Source of the DNA: JAFGJQ01 sp964495075
GTDB lineage: Bacteria > Planctomycetota > Phycisphaerae > UBA1845
Assembly (NCBI GenBank): GCA_964495075.1
Contig: CAZBUJ010000013.1
Coordinates: 1-64,000 of the forward strand
Reading direction: 5' to 3'
DNA length: 64,000 bases
The notes below the pieces were generated by a model, which saw only the letters and a list, made by a program, of their open reading frames with translations, ran no database searches and had not been told where the DNA came from. Both the position numbers and the translations under genes were made by a program. Shown piece after piece: positions 17,047 through 25,994 of this stretch (position 1 is its first letter; each line of letters opens with the position of its first letter).

Positions 17047-17313
17047 ATGTCCGGTCGCGTCGCCCTGGCCTTGACCGCACTGCCGTTCGTCGGGTTGTGG
17101 CTGCGATTGCGGTGCGGCTGAGGGGAGTGGTTAGGCACGCTCGGTACGGGCGCGATCATTGTCGGCATTCCGCTCGTCCTCGGCACGGCCGCATCGGCCT
17201 GGCTCGCCAACCGGCATCGCACCAGCGCCTGCGTGGCGTTCGTCATTGGAGCGATTCTGGCCATGAGCGTCATCGACATGATTCTCGCGATCCTGGTGGA
17301 TTCTCGGCTGTGA
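17047..17313 (+). CDS. Candidate selenoprotein: small membrane protein read through an in-frame TGA
   Basis: From the ATG at 17047, preceded by a strong AAGGA 7 nt upstream, 24 codons lead to TGA at 17119-17121, then 63 more open codons follow in the same frame to a TGA at 17311. The downstream part has no ATG, GTG or TTG until late in it, so it cannot be a separate full gene. If the TGA is read, the product is 88 residues with three hydrophobic segments (VALALTALPFVGLWLRL; AIIVGIPLVLGTAASAWLA; AFVIGAILAMSVIDMILAIL). Residue 25 would be Sec in a Cys-Gly-Sec motif between the first and second segments. A hairpin with a GGU loop starts 17 nt after the TGA. Alternatives are a nonsense mutation or a sequencing error (TGG, Trp). 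The family is not recognised. Confidence 0.45.
17138..17152 (+). promoter_or_regulatory. SECIS-like hairpin
   Basis: CGCTC-GGTAC-GGGCG can form a 5-bp stem (one G-U pair) with a 5-nt loop beginning GGU. The loop begins 21 nt after the in-frame TGA. Bacterial SECIS elements have a G in the first loop positions and lie directly downstream of the UGA at such distances. GC-rich DNA makes hairpins easily, so this alone is modest evidence; the identical spacing in the SelW-like gene at 26025-26058 strengthens it. Confidence 0.4.
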
Positions 17314-17322
17314 GGCGCCGTC

Positions 17323-17676
17323 ATGAATGACAACGACACAACGGTCGGCCAGTTGCGGGAGATGTTCGCCGCGTTCGTGGCGGAGCGCAACTGGGAGCAG
17401 TTCCACGACCCCAAGAACCTCGCCTCGTCCATTGCGATCGAGACGGCCGAGTTGATGGAGCACTTTCAGTGGGTGCGAAACGACCAGCTCGACGAGATCC
17501 GCAACGACCCGCACCAGATGGCGGAGATCCGCGAGGAACTGGCCGACATCATGGCGTTCGTCCTGGCGTTCGCCAATTCCATGGATATTGACATCGCCGC
17601 CGCCGTGGCGGACAAGATGATCAAGAATGCCCGGAAATATCCCGCCGACCGGTACTACGGACGATTCAAAGCGTAG
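17323..17676 (+). CDS. MazG-like nucleotide pyrophosphohydrolase (dCTPase/RS21-C6 type)
   Basis: 117 residues of all-helical MazG-fold protein that hydrolyses NTPs or dNTPs to the monophosphate and PPi, probably as house-cleaning. Metal-binding acidic motifs are visible: ETAELMEHFQW in the first helix and EELADIMAFVLAFA in the second, giving the EExxE...ExxD pattern. The opening FVAERNWEQFHDPKNLA and the ending KNARKYPADRYYGR are typical of the single-domain RS21-C6 subgroup. It starts 9 nt after the candidate selenoprotein, so the two may be co-transcribed. Confidence 0.88.
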   Translation: MNDNDTTVGQLREMFAAFVAERNWEQFHDPKNLASSIAIETAELMEHFQWVRNDQLDEIRNDPHQMAEIREELADIMAFVLAFANSMDIDIAAAVADKMIKNARKYPADRYYGRFKA

Positions 17677-17698
17677 GCGGCGCCCGGGCGTGAGCACG

Positions 17699-18496
17699 AT
17701 GGCATCGATCTTCGACGACCCCGAGTTCAATCGCCGGTTGTTCCACCCGCCGCTGCCCGACACCCCGCCCGACCGGCCAGGCGTGCGGGACTGCCACGTG
17801 TCCGTCGCCGACGGCATCCGAGTCCACGGGCGACTTCACCGGCACCCCGACCCGTCGGCCCGGCTGCTCCTGTTTCATGGCAACGGCGAAGACGTCATCG
17901 ATTACGACCGCTGTGCGAGCCGCTTCCTCCAAATGGGTCTTGCACTCGCTGTCTTCGGCTATCGCGGCTACGCGGAGAGCGACGGGGGCCCCACGCTCCG
18001 TGCGCTGATGGAAGACGCCCGCCTCGTTCTGCCGTATCTCCTGTCGCACGACTGGTCGGACGGTGGGCGACCGGTGATTATCATGGGACGATCGCTGGGG
18101 AGCGGACCGGCCATCGAGTTGGCCACCCGTGAGCCCCGCGTCGACGGTCTGATCCTCGAGAGCGGATACGCGGACGCCGTCGGCCTGATCCGCCGCCGCG
18201 GGCTGACCCCACCCAACTTAACGCCCGAGGACCTCTCCCTCTTTTCCAACCGGCACAAAATGCACCGCGTCACGGTACCGTTGCTCGTGTTGCATGGTCG
18301 TGACGACACGTTGATCTTCCCGGATGAGGCCGTGATGAATCACCACGCCGCGCGATCCCAGCAACGGGGGCTCGTTGTCCTCGATGGCGTCGGGCACAAC
18401 GACATCAGCCTTCATCCGCGCTATTATCCTACAATCGATGCTTTTGTGCGCGGGATGGTGGATGGCGGGCCAGTGCCGGCCGGCCCTGCTCGATGA
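17699..18496 (+). CDS. Alpha/beta hydrolase
   Basis: 265 residues with a complete alpha/beta-hydrolase core: oxyanion region LLLFHGNGED, nucleophile elbow GRSLGSG, acidic residue in LHGRDDTLIF and catalytic His in GVGHNDIS. It resembles the Bem46/FrsA-like serine hydrolases with no signal peptide, so it is cytoplasmic; the substrate is unknown. The ATG at 17699 or a GTG at 17690 (three codons earlier) could be the start. Its 3' end lies just before the gamma-glutamyltransferase gene. Confidence 0.82.
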   Translation: MASIFDDPEFNRRLFHPPLPDTPPDRPGVRDCHVSVADGIRVHGRLHRHPDPSARLLLFHGNGEDVIDYDRCASRFLQMGLALAVFGYRGYAESDGGPTLRALMEDARLVLPYLLSHDWSDGGRPVIIMGRSLGSGPAIELATREPRVDGLILESGYADAVGLIRRRGLTPPNLTPEDLSLFSNRHKMHRVTVPLLVLHGRDDTLIFPDEAVMNHHAARSQQRGLVVLDGVGHNDISLHPRYYPTIDAFVRGMVDGGPVPAGPAR

Positions 18497-18549
18497 GTCT
18501 CGTACCGCCGCCCCGCCGTGACGCATACACCGTGGATGGAGACCGAGCG

Positions 18550-20259
18550 ATGTCAACGGGCATGATCCTCTCCTTTGCCGTGCTGGCCGCCCTCACCTGC
18601 TGCACTCCGCTGTCGCTGGGAGCGGACCGTCCCACCGGGCGTGTGTGGGCGACGCGTTCGGAGGTGATTGCCCGGCACGGAATGGCGGCCACCAGCCATC
18701 CGCTGGCCACCCAGATCGCTGTCGACATCCTGCAAAAAGGGGGCACGGCGGTCGATGCGGCGATCGCCGCCAACGCGGCGCTGGGGTTGATGGAGCCGAC
18801 CAGTTGCGGCATCGGGGGAGACCTGTTTGCCATCGTGTGGGATGCCCAGACCCACAAGCTCTACGGACTGAACGCAAGCGGGCGATCGCCGTACGCGCTG
18901 ACCCGGGATCATTTCACGCAGGAGGGAATGTCCGAGATCCCCTTGTTCGGTCCGCTTCCGGTGTCGGTGCCGGGCTGCGTGGACGGCTGGTTCGAACTGC
19001 ACCAACGGTTCGGACGCCTGCCGATGAGCGACGTCCTGGCACCGGCCATCGACTACGCCCAGCATGGGTTCCCGGTGTCGGAAGTCATCGCTCACTATTG
19101 GGAGAGCGGGCTGCGCCGGTTGAAGACGTACCCCAACTTCGCGAAGACGTATTCCATCAACGGCCGAGCGCCGGGCAAGGGCGAGGTCTTTCGCAACCCG
19201 GACTTGGCGCGAACGTACCGGACGCTGGCCGAGCGCGGCCGGGAAGCTTTCTACAAGGGCGGGTTGGCCAAGAGGATCGACACCTTCTGCCAGCGGCACG
19301 GCTGCTTCCTGCGGCTCGCCGATCTGACCGCCCACCACTCCGAGTGGGTCGACCCGTTGTCCACCGAGTATCGCGGCTACGAAGTGTGGGAACTTCCCCC
19401 GAACGGGCAGGGCATTGCGGTGTTGCAGATGCTGAACCTCCTCGAGCGCTACGACCTGCGGCGCATGGGGCACAACAGCGCGGCCTACCTCCACCATTTG
19501 ATCGAGGCGAAGAAGATCGTTTACGAGGATCGGGCGCGGTTTTACGCCGATCCGGAGTTCTACGCCCTGCCGATCGACGCCCTGATCTCCAAGCCCTACG
19601 CGGCCCGTCGCGCGCAGCTTCTGGATCCGAACCGGGCGGGCGACCGCTTCCCGGCGGGCAACCCGCGGCTGGAGCAAGGCGACACGATCTACCTGGCCGT
19701 GGCCGACAAGGAGCGCAACATCGTCTCGCTGATCCAGAGCAACTATGCCGGGTTCGGTTCGGGCCTGGTGCCGGACGGTCTCGGGTTCTGTCTGCAGAAC
19801 CGCGGCGCGTTGTTCACGTTGCAGAAGGACCACGTCAACGCGTACGAGCCGCACAAGCGTCCGTTTCACACCATCATTCCCGGGTTTGTCACCCGGGACG
19901 GCCGCCCGTGGCTGAGCTTCGGCGTGATGGGCGGATCGATGCAGCCGCAGGGCCACGTGCAGGTGCTGTGCAACCTGATCGACTTCGGCATGAACCTGCA
20001 GGAGGCGGGCGACGCGGCCCGGTTTCGTCATCTCGGTTCATCGCAACCGACCGGTTCGACGATGACCGACGGCGGCGAGGTCCGTCTCGAGTCGGGCATT
20101 CCTCGTTCGGTGCGCGACGCGTTGGTCCAGCGCGGGCACAAGGTCATGAACGTGCCGACGAGTTTCGGCGGGTACCAGGCCATCCTGTACGACGCGAAGA
20201 ATGACGTGTACATCGGGGCGTCGGAGTCGCGCAAAGACGGCCAGGCCGCGGGGTATTGA
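18550..20259 (+). CDS. ggt: Gamma-glutamyltransferase (Ntn-hydrolase)
   Basis: Exported self-cleaving enzyme that hydrolyses or transfers the gamma-glutamyl group of glutathione and related compounds. About 569 residues with a signal peptide (MILSFAVLAALTCCTPLSLG). The large-subunit part has HPLATQIAVDILQKGGTAVDAA and GIGGDLFAIVW. The predicted processing site is before Thr in the GDTIYLAVAD segment, the new N-terminal nucleophile. FGSG and GGSMQPQGHVQV are conserved small-subunit motifs. I chose the ATG at 18550 because the signal peptide then begins normally; the frame is open further up to 18493. Confidence 0.9.
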   Translation: MSTGMILSFAVLAALTCCTPLSLGADRPTGRVWATRSEVIARHGMAATSHPLATQIAVDILQKGGTAVDAAIAANAALGLMEPTSCGIGGDLFAIVWDAQTHKLYGLNASGRSPYALTRDHFTQEGMSEIPLFGPLPVSVPGCVDGWFELHQRFGRLPMSDVLAPAIDYAQHGFPVSEVIAHYWESGLRRLKTYPNFAKTYSINGRAPGKGEVFRNPDLARTYRTLAERGREAFYKGGLAKRIDTFCQRHGCFLRLADLTAHHSEWVDPLSTEYRGYEVWELPPNGQGIAVLQMLNLLERYDLRRMGHNSAAYLHHLIEAKKIVYEDRARFYADPEFYALPIDALISKPYAARRAQLLDPNRAGDRFPAGNPRLEQGDTIYLAVADKERNIVSLIQSNYAGFGSGLVPDGLGFCLQNRGALFTLQKDHVNAYEPHKRPFHTIIPGFVTRDGRPWLSFGVMGGSMQPQGHVQVLCNLIDFGMNLQEAGDAARFRHLGSSQPTGSTMTDGGEVRLESGIPRSVRDALVQRGHKVMNVPTSFGGYQAILYDAKNDVYIGASESRKDGQAAGY

Positions 20260-20268
20260 CGAGTCTGA

Positions 20269-22818
20269 TCAATGGAAGGCCGGTCGTTTGCAGACCTCGG
20301 CGAGGTAGACGTGGAGGCTCTCGTGCGGGGCGGGGCGCTGGGAGACTTCCACGGATTGCTTGAGGGCGGTCATCGCTTTGTCGGACTGGCCCATCAACTC
20401 GTACGCGCGGGCTTTCTGCTCCCACGCTTCGGCTTCCATCCGGTTGTTGTCATGGCGGCGGGCGAGGTTGATGCGATGGTCGATCGAGGCTAGCGCGTCT
20501 TCGAGGCTTCGCGTCCGCAAGTACATCTCCGCCATGTACTCGTACACGAGGGTCAGGCCGTTCCAGAAGTGCGTTCGTTCCAGCGCGGCCAGGGCGGCGT
20601 CAAAACGCTCCTTGGCCTCGCCGTACTGTTCGAGCAGGCACGCACAGCGGCCGAGATTCATCTGCGACACGCCGACGTTGACCCGGTCGTCGATCTCCTC
20701 GGCCAACGCGAGGGCACGCAGGTAATACTCGCGGGCTTCGGTGTAGCGTTCCAACTTGAGCAGGACGGTGCCCATGCCGTTGTACGGCCACTGCAACGCG
20801 ACGAGGTCGGCACATTGTTTGCTGATGGCGATCGCGTCGCCGAAGGCCGCTTCGGCCTCCTCCAGGCGGCTCAACCGCATGAGCGTGAAGCCCAGATTGC
20901 CGTAGATCTTGGCCAGTTCGGCGTGGAGGCTCAAGTCGAAGCTGATCTGCCGGGCGCGATCGAAGAACTCGAAGGCGAGCGAGTACTCGCCCTTGTAGTA
21001 GTACATCACGCCGAGATTGCTGAGTGCCTCCGCGAGGTGCGGCTGGTCGTCCATGTCCCGGGCCAACCGCTCCTGCCGCTGATGGTGTTCAACCGCCCGG
21101 TCGTACTGGCCCAGACGGGCATAGCACGCGCCGATCAGCCCGACCGGTTCGATGTAGGCCGGGTCTTCGTCGAGGGCCTGGGTCGCCAGCTCGATGGCCC
21201 GCTCGTAGTCCGCGTCGGCGAAGGCGCGGCGGCCGCACACGAATCGCTCACGGGCGGTCAGGCTGTCGGTGCCGCCGGACGGCGAGCCGCGACGTTTGGG
21301 TGACAACGTCCGACCGATGTGCTCGATGAGGGCGTCGCACAACTGGTCCTCCAGAACAAACAGATCGTCGGCCCGGCCGGACACGGAGGCCACGTGCTGC
21401 AAGGCGTTGTCTTCCGAGCCGATCAGGTTGGCGGTGATTCGCAACCGGTCACCCGCGCGTTGGATGCCTCCCACCACGACCGAGCCCGCCCCGACCTTCC
21501 GGGCGGCGTTGAGGATCTCGGCGTTGTCGAGGCGTCCGTCGTCGCCGACGGCCGCCGCTTTGAGCATCCTGGCGAAACTCATCCGGTCGGCCAGATGAAG
21601 ACCCTCCACCTGGATCAGCCGCGTGGCCAGGCAATCGGCCACCGCCTCGCCGATCCAGTCGTCTTTCGCATGACCGGACAGGTTACGAAAGGCCTGCACG
21701 GTCACGCCCCGCGGCGCGTGTCCGACCGCCGGATGAAGCCTGCCCGTCTGGTTCTCGCCGGCCTGGAACGCGTCCAGCACCGCCCCGGCGGAGGCGTACC
21801 GGTGATCAGGTCGCTTGGCGAGGCACGTCTCGATCACGTGCTGGAACCAGCGGGGCATACGCGAGGCGACTTCGTCTGGCCACACCACCGGGGCCCGCCG
21901 GTGCTTCTGCGCGACGTCGAGCACGCCCGTGCCCTCGAACGGAGGGCGGCCCGTGACAAGGTAATAAAGAGTCCCGCCCAGCGCGTAGATGTCCGCCTGG
22001 GGGGTCAGATCGATCTCATCTTCGAACTGTTCCGGCGCCATGAAGTGGGGCGTGCCGAGTAGCTGACCGGCCCGCGTCACGCCGAGGTCCGACTCCACCG
22101 TTTGCATCTTGACCAGGCCGAGGTCCATGATCTTCACGATGCGGTCCGGGCGCAGCATGAGGTTGCTCGGCTTGATGTCGCGGTGGATGAGGTCGACGTC
22201 GTGGATGGCCGCCAGACCGGCCGCGGCCTGGAACGCGATGTCCAGGGCCTGCGTCCAGGGCAGATGACCGGCGGCACGAACGAGGTCGCGCAGATTGCGG
22301 CCCTCCACGTACTCCATGACGAAAAACCACGGTCCGTCCGCGGCGTCACAGTCGAACACCCGAGCGACATTGGGATGATTGACGGCGACGCCGGCCAGCG
22401 CCTCGTTCTTCAGACGCTTGACCGCCACGGCGACCAGCGCGAGGTCCACCGGTTTGAGCACCTTGATGACGCAGAGTTGCTCAAGGTGCGTGTCGCGAGC
22501 CAGCAGCAGTCGCCCTTGCGCACCGGTGGCCAGCGGGTGGATCACTTCGTACCGATCGGACAGGTCGAGCGCGGACACATCGAGGGCCGTTTCGCCCAGG
22601 GCGTCGACGGTCGTCTGCAGCGCGGGCGGTTTCGGGTCTGGCACCGGAAACACCCATCCGCACGCGGAGCAGCGGTGGATCGTTGGCTCCAGTTGTTCGC
22701 TCGCGCTGTCGCCGGCGGCGCAGTAGGGGCACCCGCCGTTGATCGGTTTCATCGGCTTCACCGTGCCGGAGCGGTCGAGATGAAGCGCCCGGGATGGCAA
22801 CGGTGCGTCGGCCCTCAC
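20269..22818 (-). CDS. Zinc-ribbon Ser/Thr protein kinase with TolB-like and TPR regions
   Basis: 849 residues. The N-terminus has a zinc ribbon (CPYC ... CSACGW). The kinase domain, about residues 88-350, has a glycine loop (ATGAQGRLLLA), catalytic Lys in CVIKVLK, HRDIKPSNLM, DLG in place of DFG, and APEQ. Then comes a region like the flexible TolB/FlgO-type domain found in adenylate-cyclase TPR proteins (FRNLSGHAKDDWIGEAVAD), and about seven TPRs to the end. No membrane segment is seen, so it is a cytoplasmic signalling kinase. The GTG at 22818 has GGAGG 10 nt upstream; an ATG at 22752 is an alternative. It converges on ggt with 9 nt between stops. Confidence 0.88.
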   Translation of the reverse strand: MRADAPLPSRALHLDRSGTVKPMKPINGGCPYCAAGDSASEQLEPTIHRCSACGWVFPVPDPKPPALQTTVDALGETALDVSALDLSDRYEVIHPLATGAQGRLLLARDTHLEQLCVIKVLKPVDLALVAVAVKRLKNEALAGVAVNHPNVARVFDCDAADGPWFFVMEYVEGRNLRDLVRAAGHLPWTQALDIAFQAAAGLAAIHDVDLIHRDIKPSNLMLRPDRIVKIMDLGLVKMQTVESDLGVTRAGQLLGTPHFMAPEQFEDEIDLTPQADIYALGGTLYYLVTGRPPFEGTGVLDVAQKHRRAPVVWPDEVASRMPRWFQHVIETCLAKRPDHRYASAGAVLDAFQAGENQTGRLHPAVGHAPRGVTVQAFRNLSGHAKDDWIGEAVADCLATRLIQVEGLHLADRMSFARMLKAAAVGDDGRLDNAEILNAARKVGAGSVVVGGIQRAGDRLRITANLIGSEDNALQHVASVSGRADDLFVLEDQLCDALIEHIGRTLSPKRRGSPSGGTDSLTARERFVCGRRAFADADYERAIELATQALDEDPAYIEPVGLIGACYARLGQYDRAVEHHQRQERLARDMDDQPHLAEALSNLGVMYYYKGEYSLAFEFFDRARQISFDLSLHAELAKIYGNLGFTLMRLSRLEEAEAAFGDAIAISKQCADLVALQWPYNGMGTVLLKLERYTEAREYYLRALALAEEIDDRVNVGVSQMNLGRCACLLEQYGEAKERFDAALAALERTHFWNGLTLVYEYMAEMYLRTRSLEDALASIDHRINLARRHDNNRMEAEAWEQKARAYELMGQSDKAMTALKQSVEVSQRPAPHESLHVYLAEVCKRPAFH

Positions 22819-23103
22819 AATGGTTCAGCCTCCGCGTGCGCCGGCCGCGCGGGGGTGTCCGGCGCTGGGGTGATTTTATCGCGGACCCGCGGCGGCGGGG
22901 AACAAAAAAACCGGCAAAATCGAGCGTTAAATGTTGTGCACAAAAGACATTAACGCTGAAGTCGATTCGCCTCCGCATACGGTATTCACCGTAGTTGAGC
23001 AACCGCGGCGGGCCCGCGAATCCCCCATCTTGCTGCGGGCCGACGCCGACGGCTTGCCTCGCAGGCCCACTTTCGCCGGCGCAGGGCCGGCGGCCGGTGC
23101 CGC
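22819..23103. other. Shared upstream region of the kinase and polA genes
   Basis: No gene is seen. The region holds an A-run (GAACAAAAAAACC on the plus strand), an AT-richer dyad at 22924-22956 and, towards polA, a sigma-70 promoter. Confidence 0.5.
22924..22956. repeat. Interrupted palindrome between kinase and polA
   Basis: Left arm GCGTTAAATGT and right arm ACATTAACGC are inverted copies with one extra A in the left arm. The centre contains a perfect 10-bp palindrome, TTGTGCACAA. The dyad lies 105 bp upstream of the kinase start, in DNA clearly poorer in GC than the surroundings. It could be an operator for a dimeric regulator or a cruciform/RNA hairpin. Confidence 0.6.
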
Positions 23104-23132
23104 TTGACGCTTCAGAATCCGCTTTCTAGAGT
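23104..23132 (+). promoter_or_regulatory. Sigma-70-type promoter for polA
   Basis: TTGACG and TAGAGT are separated by the ideal 17 nt. The predicted start near 23139 gives a leader of about 32 nt to the polA ATG at 23171. Confidence 0.65.
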
Positions 23133-23170
23133 GCCGCTGGCCAGCCTGATCACTGGACAACCGAGAATCG

Positions 23171-25903
23171 ATGGCCGAATCCTTCTATATCATCGACGGT
23201 CACGCCCAGATTTACCGATCCTACTACGCGCCGTTTCGACCGCTGACCAGCCCGGCCGGAGAGCCCACGAGGGCCACGCATGTTTTCTGTTCCTCGCTGT
23301 TCAACCTGATTCGGTCGCGGCGACCCGACTACCTGGCCATGGTCCTGGACGTCAGCGATCGGACCGTGTTCCGGTGCGACGTCTACCCGGACTACAAAGC
23401 CAACCGCGAGCCGCCACCGGAGGATCTCCCACCCCAGGCCGATCGCATTATCAGTATCGTGCAGGCGATGGGGATTCCCGTCTTCCGGAAAGAGGGGTTT
23501 GAAGCGGATGACTTGATGGCCACGATGGTGGAACGCCTGGCGGCGGAGGATCTGCACGTTTATCTCGTGAGTCGGGACAAGGACCTCGACCAGTTGCTGT
23601 CCGACCGCGTGAACCTGTTCGATCCGTTCAAGAACGAGGTGATCGACGCCGACCGTCTGCTGAAAACGAAGGGGTTCACTCCGGGTCAGGCGGTCGACGT
23701 TCAGACCCTGACCGGCGACAACACGGACAACATCCCGGGGGTCGCCGGGATCGGGGTGAAGACCGCCGTAAAGTTGATCGGCAGGTACGGTTCCGCGGAG
23801 GGCGTGCTGGCCCACGCCGACGACCTGACGCCGAAGCAGCGGGAGAACGTGCTGGCCTTCGCGGATCAGCTTCCCGTCACGCGACAGCTCGTCACGCTGC
23901 GGCGGGATGTGGCGTTCGATTTCGACCGGTCCGCGTGCCGGTTCGCGGGAATCGACGTGGCGAGCGTCCGGCCCATGTTCGCGGAACTCGGCTTCAACCG
24001 GCTGATCGAGCAACTGACGGAGCTGGGCCCGGGCGACGAAGCCCCACCGCCGCACGGTGACGCCGCGGTGGCGTCCGGAGGCACCGCCCCGCCCGACGGA
24101 GCGGTCGGGTATGAGCTCGTCGATACGATCGACGGGTTGCGCCGGCTGGCTGAGGACATGGCCAGGCAGCCCGCCTTCGCCTTCGACACGGAGACGACCG
24201 GGCTCAACCCGGTCAGCGCCGATCTTGTCGGGATGTCAGTATCGTGGCAGTCGGGCCGGGCCAGCTACGTCCCGGTGCGGGCGGCCATGGGGCACACGAT
24301 TCCGCTTGCCGACGTGGTGCAGGTGCTCGGGCCGGTTTTCGCGGATCCGACTGTCAAGAAGGTCGGCCAGAACGTCAAATACGATTGGATCGTGTTGAAG
24401 CAGGCCGGCTTCGAGGTGCGGGGGATCTACTTCGACACGATGATCGCCAGTGCCCTGCTGGACCCGACCCGACCGTCGCACGGGCTCGATCCGCTGGCCA
24501 AGGAGCTTTTCGGGCACACGATGATTCCGATCAAGGACCTGATCGGGACGGGCCGGAACCAGATCACGATCGACCAGGTGGACGCGGCGCGGGTGTGCGA
24601 ATACGCGTGCGAGGACGCAGACTACACGTGGCGGATCAAAGAGGTCCTCGAACCACAGATGGCGGACCGCCCCGTCCGCCGGCTGTTTTACGAGACGGAG
24701 ATGCCACTCGTCGAGGTGCTGGTGCACATGGAGTGCAACGGCATCGCACTGGACACGGACCGCCTGGCCGCGATGAGCACGGAACTCGCCGCGCGAATGA
24801 CCGACCTGGCGGGGGCGATCGAGGAGGCGGCCGGGCACCCGTTCAACATCGATTCGACCCGGCAACTGGCGGTGGTTCTGTTCGACGAGCAGGGTCTCAA
24901 ACCGGTGCGTCGCACGAAGACGGGGCGGAGCACGGACGCCGCGACGTTGGAGACGCTTCGTGCCCAGTACGACAACCCGATCCCCGGACTCGTTCTGGAA
25001 TACCGCGAGTTAGCCAAGCTGAAGGGCACCTACGTCGATCCGCTGCCGGGGATGATCGTGCCCGCCACCGGGCGGATTCACACGAGCTTCCATCAGACGG
25101 GGGCGATCACGGGTCGCCTCTCATCGAGCGACCCCAACCTGCAGAACATCCCGGCCCGGACGGAGATCGGGCGGCGGATCCGGGCGGCTTTCGTCGCCGG
25201 TCAGCCGGACCACGTCCTGCTCACCGCGGACTACTCGCAGATCGAGTTGCGGGTGCTGGCCCATTTCTGCAAGGACCCGGCCCTGCTCGAAGCGTTCAAC
25301 ACGGGCCAGGATATCCACACGTTCGTGGCGGCCCAGATCAACGGCGTGACGGTCGACGCGGTCACCCGCGAGCAGCGTGGCGCCGCGAAGGCGGTCAACT
25401 TCGGCATTGTGTACGGACAGACACCATTCGGGCTGTCCAAGGCGCTGGGCATACCGGTCAGCGAGGCCCGGACGTTCATCGACATGTACTTCATGCGCTA
25501 CCCGGGCATCCGTTGCTTCATCGACGAGACCATTGCCGAGGCCGGCCGCCGCGGGTACGTGGAGACCCTCCTGGGCCGGCGTCGCTACGTACCGGAATTG
25601 ACGTCGCGGAACAGCCAGCAGCGGGCCCTGGGCGAGCGGATCGCGGTCAACACGGTGATCCAGGGCTCCGCCGCGGACCTGATCAAGCGGGCGATGATCG
25701 ACATTCACCAGGCGCTGTCGGGGGGCGGGCACCGGTCGCGGCTGCTGATCCAGGTCCACGACGAGTTGGTGTTCGAGACGCCCCGTGACGATGCCGAGAG
25801 CGAGGCCGAGATGATCCGGGCCAAGATGACCGGAGCCCTGCCGCTTGATGTTCCGGTAACCGTCGACCTAAACTGGGGCAGCAATTGGGCGGAGAGCAAG
25901 TGA
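23171..25903 (+). CDS. polA: DNA polymerase I
   Basis: 910 residues with all three domains intact. The 5'-3' exonuclease spans about residues 1-290 (IIDGHAQIYRSYYAP, FEADDLMATM, SRDKDLDQLL, GDNTDNIPGVAGIG). A proofreading 3'-5' exonuclease follows at about 325-520, with the acidic motif FDTETTGLNP and the later YACEDADYTWRI intact. The polymerase domain has LLTADYSQIELRVLAH (motif A), RGAAKAVNFGIVYG (motif B) and QVHDELVFE (motif C). It fills gaps and removes RNA primers. Its own promoter lies at 23104-23132. Confidence 0.97.
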   Translation: MAESFYIIDGHAQIYRSYYAPFRPLTSPAGEPTRATHVFCSSLFNLIRSRRPDYLAMVLDVSDRTVFRCDVYPDYKANREPPPEDLPPQADRIISIVQAMGIPVFRKEGFEADDLMATMVERLAAEDLHVYLVSRDKDLDQLLSDRVNLFDPFKNEVIDADRLLKTKGFTPGQAVDVQTLTGDNTDNIPGVAGIGVKTAVKLIGRYGSAEGVLAHADDLTPKQRENVLAFADQLPVTRQLVTLRRDVAFDFDRSACRFAGIDVASVRPMFAELGFNRLIEQLTELGPGDEAPPPHGDAAVASGGTAPPDGAVGYELVDTIDGLRRLAEDMARQPAFAFDTETTGLNPVSADLVGMSVSWQSGRASYVPVRAAMGHTIPLADVVQVLGPVFADPTVKKVGQNVKYDWIVLKQAGFEVRGIYFDTMIASALLDPTRPSHGLDPLAKELFGHTMIPIKDLIGTGRNQITIDQVDAARVCEYACEDADYTWRIKEVLEPQMADRPVRRLFYETEMPLVEVLVHMECNGIALDTDRLAAMSTELAARMTDLAGAIEEAAGHPFNIDSTRQLAVVLFDEQGLKPVRRTKTGRSTDAATLETLRAQYDNPIPGLVLEYRELAKLKGTYVDPLPGMIVPATGRIHTSFHQTGAITGRLSSSDPNLQNIPARTEIGRRIRAAFVAGQPDHVLLTADYSQIELRVLAHFCKDPALLEAFNTGQDIHTFVAAQINGVTVDAVTREQRGAAKAVNFGIVYGQTPFGLSKALGIPVSEARTFIDMYFMRYPGIRCFIDETIAEAGRRGYVETLLGRRRYVPELTSRNSQQRALGERIAVNTVIQGSAADLIKRAMIDIHQALSGGGHRSRLLIQVHDELVFETPRDDAESEAEMIRAKMTGALPLDVPVTVDLNWGSNWAESK

Positions 25904-25994
25904 CCTTCCGTCCGCCAGGCGTGAATTCGTCGTGCCGGCACGCTAGAGTGGCTTCCTCCGATGTGGTTTGGCAAGATCGACTGGAGCATAGACG

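Noticed and set aside
17125..17313. Downstream half of the TGA-interrupted gene as its own small gene
   Set aside because: It has no ATG, GTG or TTG near its beginning and no Shine-Dalgarno after the TGA; read-through from 17047 explains it better.
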